Positions 1 through 8,878 are shown, counted from the stretch's first letter. The stretch is 38,302 nt of DNA from Gammaproteobacteria bacterium (GCA_021773355.1 JAJFKE010000055.1:1-38302), one strand, 5' to 3'. Numbers and translations: made by a program. The notes: generated from the letters alone by a model not told the origin.

Positions 1-68
1 TTACTGACCTTGCATACCTGAAGAATATTTTTTGCTAAATCTATCGCAATCACGTTTAACTTTTTCAT
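1..68 (-). CDS. IS110-family transposase, N-terminal piece cut by window edge
   Basis: Reading leftward from an ATG at 68 gives 22 codons beginning MKKLNVIAIDLAKN, then runs off the window without a stop. The short strand with D in 'AIDLAKN' followed by a 'QVC' stretch is the usual opening of IS110-type DEDD (RuvC-like) transposases, where this Asp is the first catalytic residue. A GGAG ribosome-binding site lies a few bases upstream. The rest of the gene is outside the window, so intactness cannot be judged. Confidence 0.75.
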   Translation of the reverse strand, partial: MKKLNVIAIDLAKNILQVCKVS

Positions 69-99
69 TGTATGGACTCCGTTGTTTTTTGAAGAGACT

Positions 100-270
100 T
101 CACCCTAATTTGTTAGGGTGGTGGAGTCCACACATCGCAAAAGCGCGCGGCCGAAAATAACGGAAATTCTTAGCTGACACCAAATGCCGATCAAGGTTGA
201 ACAAATTGTAAACCGCAGCATGAGCATTTAGAAAACGCTGTGCCTGACGCATCGATTTGAACTTATGCAT
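100..270 (-). pseudogene. IS6-family-like transposase C-terminal remnant
   Basis: The last ~55 residues of this minus-strand frame contain 'KFKSMRQAQRFLNAHAAVYN' followed by 'NLFNLDRHL'. This matches the C-terminal tail typical of IS6/IS26-like DDE transposases. The catalytic core (D, D, E residues) that should precede it is absent: upstream residues of the open frame (271-420) do not look like it. It is therefore a decayed fragment, not an active transposase. It lies directly upstream of the IS110-type gene, so this edge of the window is layered IS debris. Confidence 0.55.
101..120. repeat. Perfect 8-bp stem hairpin beside transposase remnants
   Basis: CACCCTAA and TTAGGGTG flank a 4-base loop. 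The hairpin lies between the IS110-type gene start and the IS6-type remnant. It may be part of an IS end or a block to read-through transcription; the sequence alone does not decide. Confidence 0.5.
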
Positions 271-420
271 ATCCCGTTCTCCAAAGGAAATGTTGCTTCC
301 CTTGGATCTTTGCAAACACGTCATCAACGAAGAAAGTATCACCATATCCTTGCTGATTCCTTCTTGAACGCCGAGCACATTTTGATCCAAATTTATTGCA
401 TCAAAGACGAATTGCTTCAT

Positions 421-725
421 GGCTCACCTCGATACCTCGTTGAGCGGGCCTATCTTCAATATCTCGGTGACTGAGGTTAAATCGATGGTAGAGTCAGACG
501 GTGTATTTGATGATTTCTAGTGGAAATCGGTAACGTTTGAATATGGATTTTGATGATTTCATGACACAATTATCGCTCAGGGCGAGTTAACTTGTCAGTA
601 CTGAGGAAATACCTTGATACAGCTCGGAAAAGGTCCACATTATCTAAATGATTACGTTGTAACCCTTTGATGTTTGGGGAAGTTTTCAGCAAAACGGAGA
701 ACATAACTGCAGAGACAAGAGTTAA
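421..725. other. Intergenic stretch without recognised gene
   Basis: Between the IS remnant and tRNA-Ser I find no open frame with coding character, no clear promoter and no terminator. It may be further decayed mobile-element DNA, since it continues from the IS remnants. Confidence 0.4.
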
Positions 726-815
726 TGGCGGAGAGAGAGGGATTCGAACCCTCGATAGGTTTAACCCTATACGCCCTTAGCAGGGGCGCGCCTTCAGCCA
801 CTCGGCCATCTCTCC
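726..815 (-). tRNA. tRNA-Ser (GCU anticodon)
   Basis: The reverse complement starts GGAGAGATGGCCGAGTGG and ends TCTCTCCGCCA. The 7-bp acceptor stem pairs perfectly. The anticodon stem CGCCC/GGGCG encloses loop CTGCTAA, giving anticodon GCT for AGC/AGU serine codons. A long variable arm (about 730-760 side, GTATAGGGTTAAACCTAT) and T-arm GAGGG-TTCGAAT-CCCTC are present. Encoded CCA included. It is a type II tRNA of normal length. Confidence 0.97.
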
Positions 816-940
816 GTAAACTATTTGCGATGTTCAATCCTGATGAGGTGTAACACCGTCCATATATGACTGGTTCAGGTCAGCTACACTAAAATCGCGG
901 GCATAATAGCACAGACAGTGCTTCTACGAGAAGGGACTGT

Positions 941-2128
941 CTATACTACCTCGTTGTCGTAGAAGCCTTTTATTTCCTCTGCCCCGAAGCCCAGTTCTGT
1001 GAGGATTTTGGTCGTATGCTCGCTAATGTCGGGGACGGGACTGAGGCATGGTTCGTAGTCGCTATTATTTCCTGGAGGATAAAAACTCTTTACCGGACCT
1101 TCTGGAGTTTCGATCTCAACAATGCGTTTCAATGCCTTAAGCTGAGGATGATCCCAAACTGCCTTCATATTGTTTACATCGGCGAAGGCTATTTGTGCTT
1201 CATATAATTTCGTAGCGACATCTGCTGCGGTCATGGTCGAGAATGAGTTATCCACAATCTGTTTGAGCTCTTCTCGATTTTCAGATCTTAGGGAGTTTTG
1301 CTTAAATCTTGGGTCATCAATTAGCTCTTTTTGGCCCAACACGGCTTCACAGAAAGCTATCCATTCTCTTTCGTTTTGTAAACCAATCATTATTATTTTT
1401 TTATCGCCAGTGCTAAACGCACCATAGGGATAGATGCTCGCGTGATCAGTTCCGGATCTAGGTGGTGGTTCGGCTCCATCGTAAGCGTAGTAAAGAGGAA
1501 AACCCATCCACTCCACCATGGCTTCCAACATGGAGATATCGATATTGCTACCTGCATTGGTTTTGGAGCGCTGAATCAGTGCCGCTAGAATTGCGGTCTG
1601 TGCCTGCATGCCTGCGGCGATATCCGCTATTGAAATCGCACTTTTGGCCATTTCGTTTTTTGTTCCTGTAATGCTGAGTAATCCGGCCTCAGCTTGAATG
1701 AGTAAATCATAGGCCTTCTTCTTCTCATAAGGACCGCCGCTACCATAACCGGAAATATTACAGACGATCAAATTCTGGTAGCGTTCGTGTAGCTGTTCAA
1801 AGTCCAAGCCCATTTTTCGCGTTGCACCAGGCGCCAGATTCTGCACAAGCACATCGGCGGATTTCAGCAACCTGTGTAATATTATTTTTGCATCGTCGTG
1901 TTTTAAATTCAGAGTCAGACTTTGTTTCGATCTGTTGGTCCAAACAAAATGGGAAGATTGGCCTTTCACTCGATTGTCATAATGCCGGGCAAAATCACCG
2001 CTGCCGCGGCGTTCAATTTTTATTACTCTGGCACCTAACTCTGCCAGTTGCCGGGTACACAAGGGTGCTGCAATGGCGTGTTCCATTGAGACAACCGTAA
2101 TATCGTGTAGTGGGGGAGTGTTTTTCAT
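941..2128 (-). CDS. CaiB/BaiF family (class III) CoA-transferase
   Basis: 395 aa, the normal length for class III CoA-transferases, which move CoA between organic acids through an enzyme-bound aspartyl anhydride. The family signature GYGSGGPY..KKAYDLL is at about 128-144. Asp169 in 'ISIADIAAGMQAQ' lines up with the catalytic Asp169 of formyl-CoA transferase. The gene starts 2 bp after the stop of the double-hotdog hydratase and is probably co-transcribed with it. With the lyase and hydratases opposite, the likely substrates are branched C4/C5 dicarboxylates (mesaconate, itaconate, citramalate) with succinyl-CoA as donor. That substrate call is inference; the family call is firm. Confidence 0.9.
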   Translation of the reverse strand: MKNTPPLHDITVVSMEHAIAAPLCTRQLAELGARVIKIERRGSGDFARHYDNRVKGQSSHFVWTNRSKQSLTLNLKHDDAKIILHRLLKSADVLVQNLAPGATRKMGLDFEQLHERYQNLIVCNISGYGSGGPYEKKKAYDLLIQAEAGLLSITGTKNEMAKSAISIADIAAGMQAQTAILAALIQRSKTNAGSNIDISMLEAMVEWMGFPLYYAYDGAEPPPRSGTDHASIYPYGAFSTGDKKIIMIGLQNEREWIAFCEAVLGQKELIDDPRFKQNSLRSENREELKQIVDNSFSTMTAADVATKLYEAQIAFADVNNMKAVWDHPQLKALKRIVEIETPEGPVKSFYPPGNNSDYEPCLSPVPDISEHTTKILTELGFGAEEIKGFYDNEVV

Positions 2129-2130
2129 AT

Positions 2131-2994
2131 TTAATTAACTGAGAGTTGTGCGCTGGCTTCCATGCAAAGATAGCCTTCATTGTCGGAAATCCAAAGCTTG
2201 CAGCAACCATTACTATCGGGTTGCACGCCGCAGACATGAAATTGTGCTATGTCGAACACTGGGCTGACGGCTCTAAATTCAAATTGCCGAAGCTTTTGCT
2301 CGGGGAAGTTATCTGCCAGTAATTCCACCAGCAAAGTGGCTAATAGTGGCCCGTGCACAATTAAGCCTGGGTAGCCTTCTACGGATGTGACGTAATCCCG
2401 GTCGAAATGAATTCTATGGCCGTTGAACGTTAAGGCAGAATAGCGAAATAGTAGAACCGGGTCAGGTGTAATGGTTCGAGAAAAATCGTAGTTTTCCTCT
2501 GCAAGGGTTCTCTTGGCTGGGGCTGTGCCGGGAACAGGATTATCCCGGTAAACGATATCGTGTTCCTCTTTTATGGCCAGCCCGGTATCGTTTGAAACCT
2601 CATGGCCAACACAGACAAAAGCCAGGGTGCCTGATCTCCCCTCTTTAATGTTCACGGATTGAATGCTGGAAGTTCTCTGCACTGATTCGCCAGCAAGCAA
2701 GGGTTGTAAAAACTGCAATCGACTACCTGCCCACATTCGTCGCGGTAAGGGAATGGGGGGCAGGAAATCACCTTTCTTCTGGTGACCGTCCGTGGCTAGC
2801 TGTGATTGCCGTGCAGGGTTCAGAAAGTATAACCAATGCCATAATGGGGGCAATTCATCTCCAGATGAGAAAGCCGAGATCTCTCTGTCCAAGGTAGCGG
2901 CTAGAGCTTCCATAGGAGAAATTGTTAGGATATCCGACTTCGATTGCTGCTTGCCAATCCATTTCCGGTAGTGTTGTTCTTGTTTTTTGTCCAT
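2131..2994 (-). CDS. Double-hotdog hydratase, mesaconyl-C4-CoA/itaconyl-CoA hydratase-like
   Basis: 287 aa, matching HTD2/FAS1-like double-hotdog dehydratases such as mesaconyl-C4-CoA hydratase of the 3-hydroxypropionate cycle. The C-terminal hotdog carries the catalytic-type block 'SALTFNGHRIHFD' (186-198; His193, His196, Asp198), followed by 'GYPGLIVHGPLLATLL' that usually forms the CoA-side helix. It would hydrate an unsaturated C5-dicarboxyl-CoA to citramalyl-CoA. It is first in the minus-strand operon with the CoA-transferase; the lyase that would cleave the product is encoded divergently. Start ATG 2994. The exact isomer used cannot be read from sequence. Confidence 0.8.
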   Translation of the reverse strand: MDKKQEQHYRKWIGKQQSKSDILTISPMEALAATLDREISAFSSGDELPPLWHWLYFLNPARQSQLATDGHQKKGDFLPPIPLPRRMWAGSRLQFLQPLLAGESVQRTSSIQSVNIKEGRSGTLAFVCVGHEVSNDTGLAIKEEHDIVYRDNPVPGTAPAKRTLAEENYDFSRTITPDPVLLFRYSALTFNGHRIHFDRDYVTSVEGYPGLIVHGPLLATLLVELLADNFPEQKLRQFEFRAVSPVFDIAQFHVCGVQPDSNGCCKLWISDNEGYLCMEASAQLSVN

Positions 2995-3145
2995 TTTATG
3001 AGTAATTACTTGAGCAATTTAAATGCGAGGTAAATGTGCTAACTTACTAACTTGCTTAGAATTTAATGGATGATAGTACAAGTTGCCACTAAAATGGTCG
3101 CCAGTAGGCGATTATCCTTGATAAAAACACCACTGGAGTCATGAA
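2995..3145. promoter_or_regulatory. Divergent promoter region of the C5-dicarboxyl-CoA cluster
   Basis: The 150 bp between the two divergent operons must carry both promoters. It is AT-rich and contains a tandem CTAACTTA-CTAACTT near 3039-3053. No regulator gene lies next to the cluster, and I cannot assign a specific operator or firm -35/-10 pair. Confidence 0.4.
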
Positions 3146-3604
3146 GTGAGCGGAAAGTACTTTGAACAGCTGGAAATAGGCATGTTATTTGAACATCTGC
3201 CCCATAGAACGGTGACGGAAACTGACAATCTATTGTTCAGCACAATGACCCATAATCCACAGCCTCTGCACATCGATGCAGAATTTGCCAAGCAAACCCA
3301 GTTTGGTCAGATTTTGGTTAATAGCTATTTCACGCTTGGTTTAGTTGTCGGCCTGTCTGTGGGAGACACCACGCTGGGAACTACCATCGGTAATTTGGGA
3401 ATGGACAAGGTTGAATTTCCCAACCCGGTGTTCATTGGTGATACCTTGCGCGCACAAACCAAGATAGTTGATAAACGGGAATCGAAATCCAAGCCGGACC
3501 GGGGAATTGTTTGGTTTGAACATCTGGGAATAAATCAGCGAGACGAAATCGTTTGCGAATGTCTGCGCAAGGGTATGATGCTCAGACAGCCGACATCAGC
3601 GTGA
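3146..3604 (+). CDS. MaoC-family hydratase/dehydratase
   Basis: 152 aa single-hotdog MaoC protein, normal length. The start is GTG, supported by GGAG at 3135-3138 and a good 7-base spacing. The catalytic block is 'MTHNPQPLHID' at 34-44: the His (42) is kept, but the position usually held by Asp in the TGD-x-NP-x-H motif reads His-Asn. This variant occurs in MaoC proteins next to malyl/citramalyl-CoA lyases, so it may mark a subfamily and not a dead enzyme. It is first gene of the plus-strand operon (MaoC, lyase, acyl-CoA dehydrogenase), opposite another hydratase. The two probably act on different C5-CoA isomers or steps. Confidence 0.85.
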   Translation: MSGKYFEQLEIGMLFEHLPHRTVTETDNLLFSTMTHNPQPLHIDAEFAKQTQFGQILVNSYFTLGLVVGLSVGDTTLGTTIGNLGMDKVEFPNPVFIGDTLRAQTKIVDKRESKSKPDRGIVWFEHLGINQRDEIVCECLRKGMMLRQPTSA

Positions 3605-3653
3605 ATTTTCGAATCAATGAAGGCAACTAAATTAGCTGCGAGGGAGTAAATCA

Positions 3654-4547
3654 ATGACCCTGCGTCGATCTATACACTTTGTACCTGGTGGCAATGAAAA
3701 AATGTTGCATAAGGCTTTGAGCCTGTCCGCTGATTCACTGATTCTGGATTTGGAGGATTCTGTCACCGCTGATCGAAAAGTTTCTGCACGCGAAGAAGTT
3801 TGCGAATGGTTACGGGACGTGGATTTTAGCAAACAGGAAAAACTGGTTCGCATAAACCCCATGGACTCAGAATGGGGCAGAGAAGATTTGGAGGCTGTTT
3901 TGCAATATCGGCCCCACGGAATAGTGCTACCGAAAGTCCTGGATTTGAAAGCCGTTCACGCCGTAGATCAGTTGATAACAAATCAGGCGCAGATAAATGG
4001 AGCAGACTATAGCGAGATCAAGCTGCTTTTGATTGGCACTGAAATGGCGGCTGCGGTATTCAATCTGGCGCAAATGGTGAGTCATGACCGAGTTAATGGC
4101 GTGACCTGGGGTGCCGAGGACCTATCTGTGTCTCTGGGGGCGCGGGCTAAGCGAGATGAACAAGGTAATTATTTGGAGGTGTTTAGCTTTGTTCGTTCAC
4201 TGTGTTTGTTGGCAGCAGTGGCGGCCGAGGTTCAGCCTATTGATGCGGTGTATGTTGATATTAAAAACAGCAAAGGCTTAAAACAGGAATGTAAAACTGC
4301 GGCCGACATGGGTTTCACTGCGAAGCTAACTATCCATCCCGATCAAATCGACATTGTGAATGAAGCCTTCACGCCGTCGGCGGGAGAAATCGAATCGGCA
4401 GCCGCACTGGTCGCTGCATTTGAAAAGCATGAAGCACAAGGCAAGATGGCCTTTAAATTTAACGGCGAGATGGTTGATGTGCCGCACCTGAAACGTGCAC
4501 GGCAAATACTGGCCATAGCTGCGCATATCGCTGCGCAAACGAGTTAA
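3654..4547 (+). CDS. HpcH/HpaI-family CoA ester lyase (citramalyl/malyl-CoA lyase-like)
   Basis: 297 aa, typical of the CitE-like TIM-barrel lyases that retro-aldol cleave (S)-citramalyl-CoA to acetyl-CoA and pyruvate, or malyl-CoA-type substrates to glyoxylate. Visible motifs: LILDLEDSV (29-37), Arg67 in 'LVRINP', Glu130 in 'IGTEM' and Glu155-Asp156 in 'WGAEDL'; Glu130 and Asp156 match the Mg ligands of the family. Strong GAGGGAG ribosome-binding site before ATG 3654. The stop is 2 bp before the next ATG, so it is operonic with the acyl-CoA dehydrogenase. Of the five genes this one best fixes the pathway as dicarboxyl-CoA cleavage. Confidence 0.88.
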   Translation: MTLRRSIHFVPGGNEKMLHKALSLSADSLILDLEDSVTADRKVSAREEVCEWLRDVDFSKQEKLVRINPMDSEWGREDLEAVLQYRPHGIVLPKVLDLKAVHAVDQLITNQAQINGADYSEIKLLLIGTEMAAAVFNLAQMVSHDRVNGVTWGAEDLSVSLGARAKRDEQGNYLEVFSFVRSLCLLAAVAAEVQPIDAVYVDIKNSKGLKQECKTAADMGFTAKLTIHPDQIDIVNEAFTPSAGEIESAAALVAAFEKHEAQGKMAFKFNGEMVDVPHLKRARQILAIAAHIAAQTS

Positions 4548-4549
4548 CC

Positions 4550-5716
4550 ATGGATTTTAATGAAACTGAAGAGCAGGGCCTGATTCGAGATTCTATTCGT
4601 AAGCTCTGCGAAGGTTTTCCAGACAATTATTGGGAGCAGCGTGACCGTGAGGGTCGCTTTCCAGATGATTTTTTTAGGGAAGTGGCCCAAGCAGGTTGGA
4701 TCGGCATCGCCATGCCGGAAAAATACGGTGGTGCCGGCAAGGGTATTCAAGAGGCTGCAATCCTGTTGCAAGAAGTTGCGGCCTCCGGTGCGGCAATGAA
4801 TGGTGCGACTCCCCTACATCTTTCCATTTTTGGCATGCACCCAGTGGTTAAACACGGCAGTGAGGCCATGCGCGAGAAATATCTGCCCGCAGTCGCCAGG
4901 GGCGACATGCATGTCGCCTTCGGTGTCACGGAACCAAACGCGGGCAGCGATACCACTTCCATCGAAACCTTTGCCAAGCGCGATGGCGATCACTACATAG
5001 TGCGCGGCCGTAAGGTATGGACCACCAAGGCGATGGAATCGGAGCGTGTGCTGTTATTGGTTAGAACTACCGCCAAGGAACAGGTGAAACGAAAGACCGA
5101 CGGCATGACTCTATTGCTAGCCGAATTGCAGAAACCCGAAGTCAGTATTTCACCCATAGCAAAACTGGGACGCAATGCGGTACGCACCTGTGAAGTCGTG
5201 TATGACGACTTAAGAGTATCGGTTGAAGATAGAGTGGGTGAAGAGGGTGAGGGTTTTCGTTATCTATTGGATGGCTTAAACGCAGAGCGCATCTTAATCG
5301 CTGCTGAATCCATTGGCATTGGTCGAGCGGCTTTGCGCAGGGCGGTGCAATACGCCAATGAACGGGTTGTGTTCGACCGGCCCATTGGCAAGAACCAGGG
5401 CATTGCCTTTCCCTTGGCCGAGGCCAGGATGAAGCTGGATGCAGCCGAGTTAATGACGAAGAAGGCAGCTTGGCTAATCGACAATGGCCTGCGCTGCGGA
5501 GCCGAGGCCAATATGGCTAAATGGCTGGCTGCCGAAGCCGGTTTCTTCGCGGCGGATGCCGCCATTCAAACCCATGGCGGATTTGGCTACGCCAGGGAAT
5601 ATCATGTTGAGCGCTATTGGCGCGAGGCGCGGCTGATGAAGCTCGCGCCTATCTCGCAAGAAATGGTTTTGAATTTCGTTTCAGAACATGTGCTAGGTTT
5701 GCCGCGTTCTTACTAA
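4550..5716 (+). CDS. Acyl-CoA dehydrogenase
   Basis: 388 aa FAD acyl-CoA dehydrogenase fold with 'VTEPNAGSDTTSI' (FAD/substrate loop), the helical C-terminal half with 'RPIGKNQGIAFPLAEA', and 'IQTHGGFGYAREYHVERYWREARL'. The loop that in most family members reads YEGT and carries the catalytic Glu reads 'KLAPISQ' (364-370), and the protein ends LGLPRSY. This is a recognisable subfamily, but the usual base is not at its usual place. It may oxidise a branched C5 acyl-CoA (for example methylsuccinyl-type) to feed the hydratases of the cluster; this is inference from position. Translationally close to the lyase (2-bp gap). Confidence 0.85.
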   Translation: MDFNETEEQGLIRDSIRKLCEGFPDNYWEQRDREGRFPDDFFREVAQAGWIGIAMPEKYGGAGKGIQEAAILLQEVAASGAAMNGATPLHLSIFGMHPVVKHGSEAMREKYLPAVARGDMHVAFGVTEPNAGSDTTSIETFAKRDGDHYIVRGRKVWTTKAMESERVLLLVRTTAKEQVKRKTDGMTLLLAELQKPEVSISPIAKLGRNAVRTCEVVYDDLRVSVEDRVGEEGEGFRYLLDGLNAERILIAAESIGIGRAALRRAVQYANERVVFDRPIGKNQGIAFPLAEARMKLDAAELMTKKAAWLIDNGLRCGAEANMAKWLAAEAGFFAADAAIQTHGGFGYAREYHVERYWREARLMKLAPISQEMVLNFVSEHVLGLPRSY

Positions 5717-5753
5717 GCCCACAAACCTACCCGCGTTTGAAACTCTATTGTCT

Positions 5754-6881
5754 CTAACCGCTCAGTTCCTCTAAAGCCGCCACCGCGTCACAATAATTTA
5801 ATCCTAAATCCTTGGCGACTTCCGCGCGGGTTAGTTTTCCCTGGCAGACGTTCAGGCCATTTCTAAGATGTGCATTTTCGAAAAGAGCTTGCTTGCACCC
5901 CTTGATAGCGATTTCGCGAATAAATGGCAGGGTCGCGTTATTAAGTGCGTCCGAGGCAGTTTTTGGCACCGCGCCGGGAATGTTTGCCACACAATAGTGA
6001 ATAACCCCATCGACAACAAAGGTCGGATCTTTATGGGTAGTGGGCCTGGAGTTTTCACAACAGCCACCTTGATCGATGGCGACGTCGGCAATTACCGCTC
6101 CAGGCTTCATTCTCTTAACCATGGCGGAAGAGATCAGCTTGGCGGCTGCTCCACCGGGAACCAGTACGGCGCCCACTAATAGATCGGCGTCGGTAACATA
6201 GGCATCCAGAGTTTCCGAGGTTGAGAGAATGTAATTAACCTCTTCTGAAAATTGCTGCCGCAGTTGCAGTAATCGCTGTTCGGATTTGTCCAGTATAGAA
6301 ACCTTGGCGCCAAGACCCAGCGCTATTTTACAGGCATTGCTTCCCACCACGCCGCCACCGACTATCACTACGTGAGCAGGGTCCACTCCCGTGGCGCCAC
6401 CGAGCAATACACCGAGCCCGCCGTTATGTTTGCCTAAATGCGTAGCGGCCTCTTGTACCGAAAGGCGCCCGGCAATTTCAGACATGGGGGTTAGCAGAGG
6501 CAGGGTGCCTTCATCGTCGGTTACAGTTTCGTAGGCAACACAGACTGCATTGCTATGGATCAATTCTCGGGTTTGCTCAGGATCAGATGCCAGATGCAAA
6601 TAAGTAAATAGCGTATGTTCTGGTTTCAGCAGCAAGCGTTCAGCGTGGTTTGGCTCTTTGACTTTAATGATCAACTCAACTGCGGCAAATAGCTGGGCGG
6701 CATCGGCGGCAATCTGAGCGCCGGCCTGTTGGTAGTCATCATCGCTACAAGCAATGCCAAGGCCTGCGTTGTGCTCCAGCCAGACTTCGTGGCCATCATC
6801 GACTAATACCTGAACGGATTTTGGGGTAAGTGCGACTCTAAATTCCTGCGCCTTGCTTTCTTTGGGGCAACCTATTTTCAT
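5754..6881 (-). CDS. ald: Alanine dehydrogenase
   Basis: 375 aa, normal for NAD-dependent L-alanine dehydrogenase (alanine + NAD+ to pyruvate, ammonia, NADH). It opens MKIGCPKESK..E.RVALTP. Arg15, Lys75 ('KVKEP') and His96 ('YLHLA') sit at the family's substrate-binding and catalytic positions. The glycine-rich NAD loop 'IVGGGVVGSNAC' and the downstream 'VPGGAAAKLISSAMV' and 'DVAIDQGGC' blocks complete the fold. Single gene, convergent with the acyl-CoA dehydrogenase, no obvious shared terminator. It produces pyruvate, as could the lyase cluster next door, but there is no evidence for co-regulation. Confidence 0.96.
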   Translation of the reverse strand: MKIGCPKESKAQEFRVALTPKSVQVLVDDGHEVWLEHNAGLGIACSDDDYQQAGAQIAADAAQLFAAVELIIKVKEPNHAERLLLKPEHTLFTYLHLASDPEQTRELIHSNAVCVAYETVTDDEGTLPLLTPMSEIAGRLSVQEAATHLGKHNGGLGVLLGGATGVDPAHVVIVGGGVVGSNACKIALGLGAKVSILDKSEQRLLQLRQQFSEEVNYILSTSETLDAYVTDADLLVGAVLVPGGAAAKLISSAMVKRMKPGAVIADVAIDQGGCCENSRPTTHKDPTFVVDGVIHYCVANIPGAVPKTASDALNNATLPFIREIAIKGCKQALFENAHLRNGLNVCQGKLTRAEVAKDLGLNYCDAVAALEELSG

Positions 6882-7055
6882 GAGCTTTTCTCATCTACGA
6901 CAGCTGGGCTTTTGGCCCGAAATAGCATGCGTGATTCTTTTGGAATTGGCATGACCGCGTGGATGCGGAGTTAAACGAAAAGCGGTTTCAAAAGCAAGAA
7001 ATATCGTATATAAAACACCGTGTAAATTAGCACATTAATCTAACAAGGATTGCTC

Positions 7056-7904
7056 ATGAGCAGATTAAGAATACAGGGATTGCTACTCTCCCTAAGCTTG
7101 GCCTTTTGCCTGAACCCGGCCTTTGCGCAGGAGCTAAGTGAGAATGATGACCCGTCCATCCAGCGGGTCGCTCCTTTTCAGGTTTTCGATAATCTTTACT
7201 ATGTGGGTGCTAAGTGGGTTGCTGCCTGGGTTTTGGAGACTGATCAGGGATTGATTTTGTTCGACACCTTATACGGCGATCTAACCGACATTGCTATCGA
7301 TGGTATTCGCGAATTAGGCATGGACCCAAATGACATTCGCTATGTGGTAGTAACCCACGCTCACTATGATCATATCGGCGGTGCTAAACGCATGCAGGAT
7401 GAATTTGGTGCGGTGGTACTGATGACGGAAGAAGACTGGGCCATGGTGGAGGAGGATCCCATCTATAGAGAGTACCCCAAACCGAGACGGCATCTGGTTG
7501 CGACCAATAATGGCACCTTGAACCTGGGCCGCACTGGCCTGCGTTTTGTAAAGACGCCGGGACATACGCCAGGTGTTCTATCGACACGCTTCACCGTGTA
7601 CGACAAGGGATTTCCCTTCCAGGCAATCATGTTTGGTGGAGTGGGTCTGAATTTTGAAGGGGTGGAGCGCACCGAGATGTACATAGATAGTGTAAAGCGC
7701 CTGCAGCGCATGGGCGATATCGAGGTGAATATACCGAACCATGCAGACTCCGGCGATGTGTTCGCGCGCTATGAGATGCTGAAGACGCGCAAAGACGGCG
7801 ACCCGCACCCCTTTGTAGACCCGGAAACCTATACCGCCTGGCTGGACCAGCTGCTAATCAACGCAGAGGCGAAACTGCTGCAGGAACAAGCGGCGCTTAA
7901 CTAG
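7056..7904 (+). CDS. Exported metallo-beta-lactamase-fold hydrolase (B3-like)
   Basis: 282 aa from ATG 7056; AAGGA at 7045-7049 spaces well from this ATG, and badly from the in-frame TTG at 7050. A clear signal peptide (about 24 aa, ends AFA before Q) sends it to the periplasm. Zinc ligands: HAHYDH at 101-106 (HxHxDH), His170 in 'TPGHTPG', and His229 in 'IPNHADSGD'. The order and spacing resemble subclass B3 beta-lactamases and related periplasmic hydrolases, though activity on beta-lactams cannot be claimed. Convergent with an HTH regulator gene; no operon partner. Confidence 0.88.
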   Translation: MSRLRIQGLLLSLSLAFCLNPAFAQELSENDDPSIQRVAPFQVFDNLYYVGAKWVAAWVLETDQGLILFDTLYGDLTDIAIDGIRELGMDPNDIRYVVVTHAHYDHIGGAKRMQDEFGAVVLMTEEDWAMVEEDPIYREYPKPRRHLVATNNGTLNLGRTGLRFVKTPGHTPGVLSTRFTVYDKGFPFQAIMFGGVGLNFEGVERTEMYIDSVKRLQRMGDIEVNIPNHADSGDVFARYEMLKTRKDGDPHPFVDPETYTAWLDQLLINAEAKLLQEQAALN

Positions 7905-7920
7905 TCTCTCTTATTAGCTG

Positions 7921-8694
7921 CTAGTCAAACTGATCAAAGAACTGTTTGCTTTGTTCGTCGGCGGGGAAATAGCTTTCAACCAGCAACTCTTCCATGCCGG
8001 CGTCCAGTGCTGTTCCAAACTGGCTCAAGGTGGAGAACATTTTTAGCGTCTGACCACCCATATTGAAATCCACTGTCAGCATGGGGCCATCCGAGGGTGA
8101 TTCATCCGGTTGCTGCCAGTTATCCGGCGGCGACATTTCCAATAAGCGTTTGTACAGCGCATCGTCCTGTGACTTACCGAAGGCCAATACCTGTTTACGC
8201 AGACGGCGCAGCACATGACTCGCTACCTCATCCCAGTTCTCAATATAGGGTCTATAGGAATCCTGTCGGAACAAGGCTTCCAAGAGGTTATTGGTGGGCG
8301 AGTTACCGCCGTCAATTTGTGCAGACATCATCAGTTGGGCCTGGTTCGCCATCAGAATATTCCAACTGCCGTCCATTACCAGAGCTGGATAGGGATTATG
8401 ATTTTCGAGGATCAGATTAAGGGCTTTCCGTACCGGCTCCATGTCATTGGCATTCAAATCCAGCTCTGTATAGGCCGCGGCATAGCCACCAGAATGTAGC
8501 AGCAGATTGCTGTCCTTATGGGGTAGGTCCAACACATCGGCCAAACGCAGCAGCATGGAGCGGCTAGGGCTGCTGCGGCCAGTTTCGATGAAGCTGATGT
8601 GGCGTGAGGACACATCGGCTAATAGCGACAGATCCAACTGTGACAGGCGATTTTTCTTTCGATATTCAGTTAATAGTGGGCCCACTGCGGACAT
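7921..8694 (-). CDS. XRE-family regulator with MmyB-like ligand domain
   Basis: 257 aa. Residues about 6-62 are an XRE helix-turn-helix ('RLSQLDLSLLADVSSRHISF' followed by 'IETGRSSPS'). The rest matches the MmyB-like domain ('NPYPALVMDGSWNILMANQA'), which binds fatty-acid-like ligands in characterised relatives. Such regulators often control nearby oxidoreductase or hydrolase genes, but here the neighbour (MBL hydrolase) is convergent, so the target is unknown. An AAGGAA ribosome-binding site precedes ATG 8694. Confidence 0.88.
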   Translation of the reverse strand: MSAVGPLLTEYRKKNRLSQLDLSLLADVSSRHISFIETGRSSPSRSMLLRLADVLDLPHKDSNLLLHSGGYAAAYTELDLNANDMEPVRKALNLILENHNPYPALVMDGSWNILMANQAQLMMSAQIDGGNSPTNNLLEALFRQDSYRPYIENWDEVASHVLRRLRKQVLAFGKSQDDALYKRLLEMSPPDNWQQPDESPSDGPMLTVDFNMGGQTLKMFSTLSQFGTALDAGMEELLVESYFPADEQSKQFFDQFD

Positions 8695-8878
8695 GAGGAA
8701 ATTCCTTTGAATTACTGAGTTAGGTGCATTCTAGCGAGAGAACTGCAGTGGAACCATTACCTCTGGGGTAATCATCTTTGAATGAAGCAGGGGAGCCCTT
8801 TGCCTACTAATATTATTGCCGGGGAGAAGTGCTAACTATTTGTTTTAATTAGAGAAAATATATATCTAAACACAAGCC

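Noticed and set aside
652..837. Minus-strand open frame across tRNA-Ser
   Set aside because: Its residues (VAEGAPLLRAYRVKPIEGSN) are the familiar translation of a tRNA-Ser gene; no protein gene.
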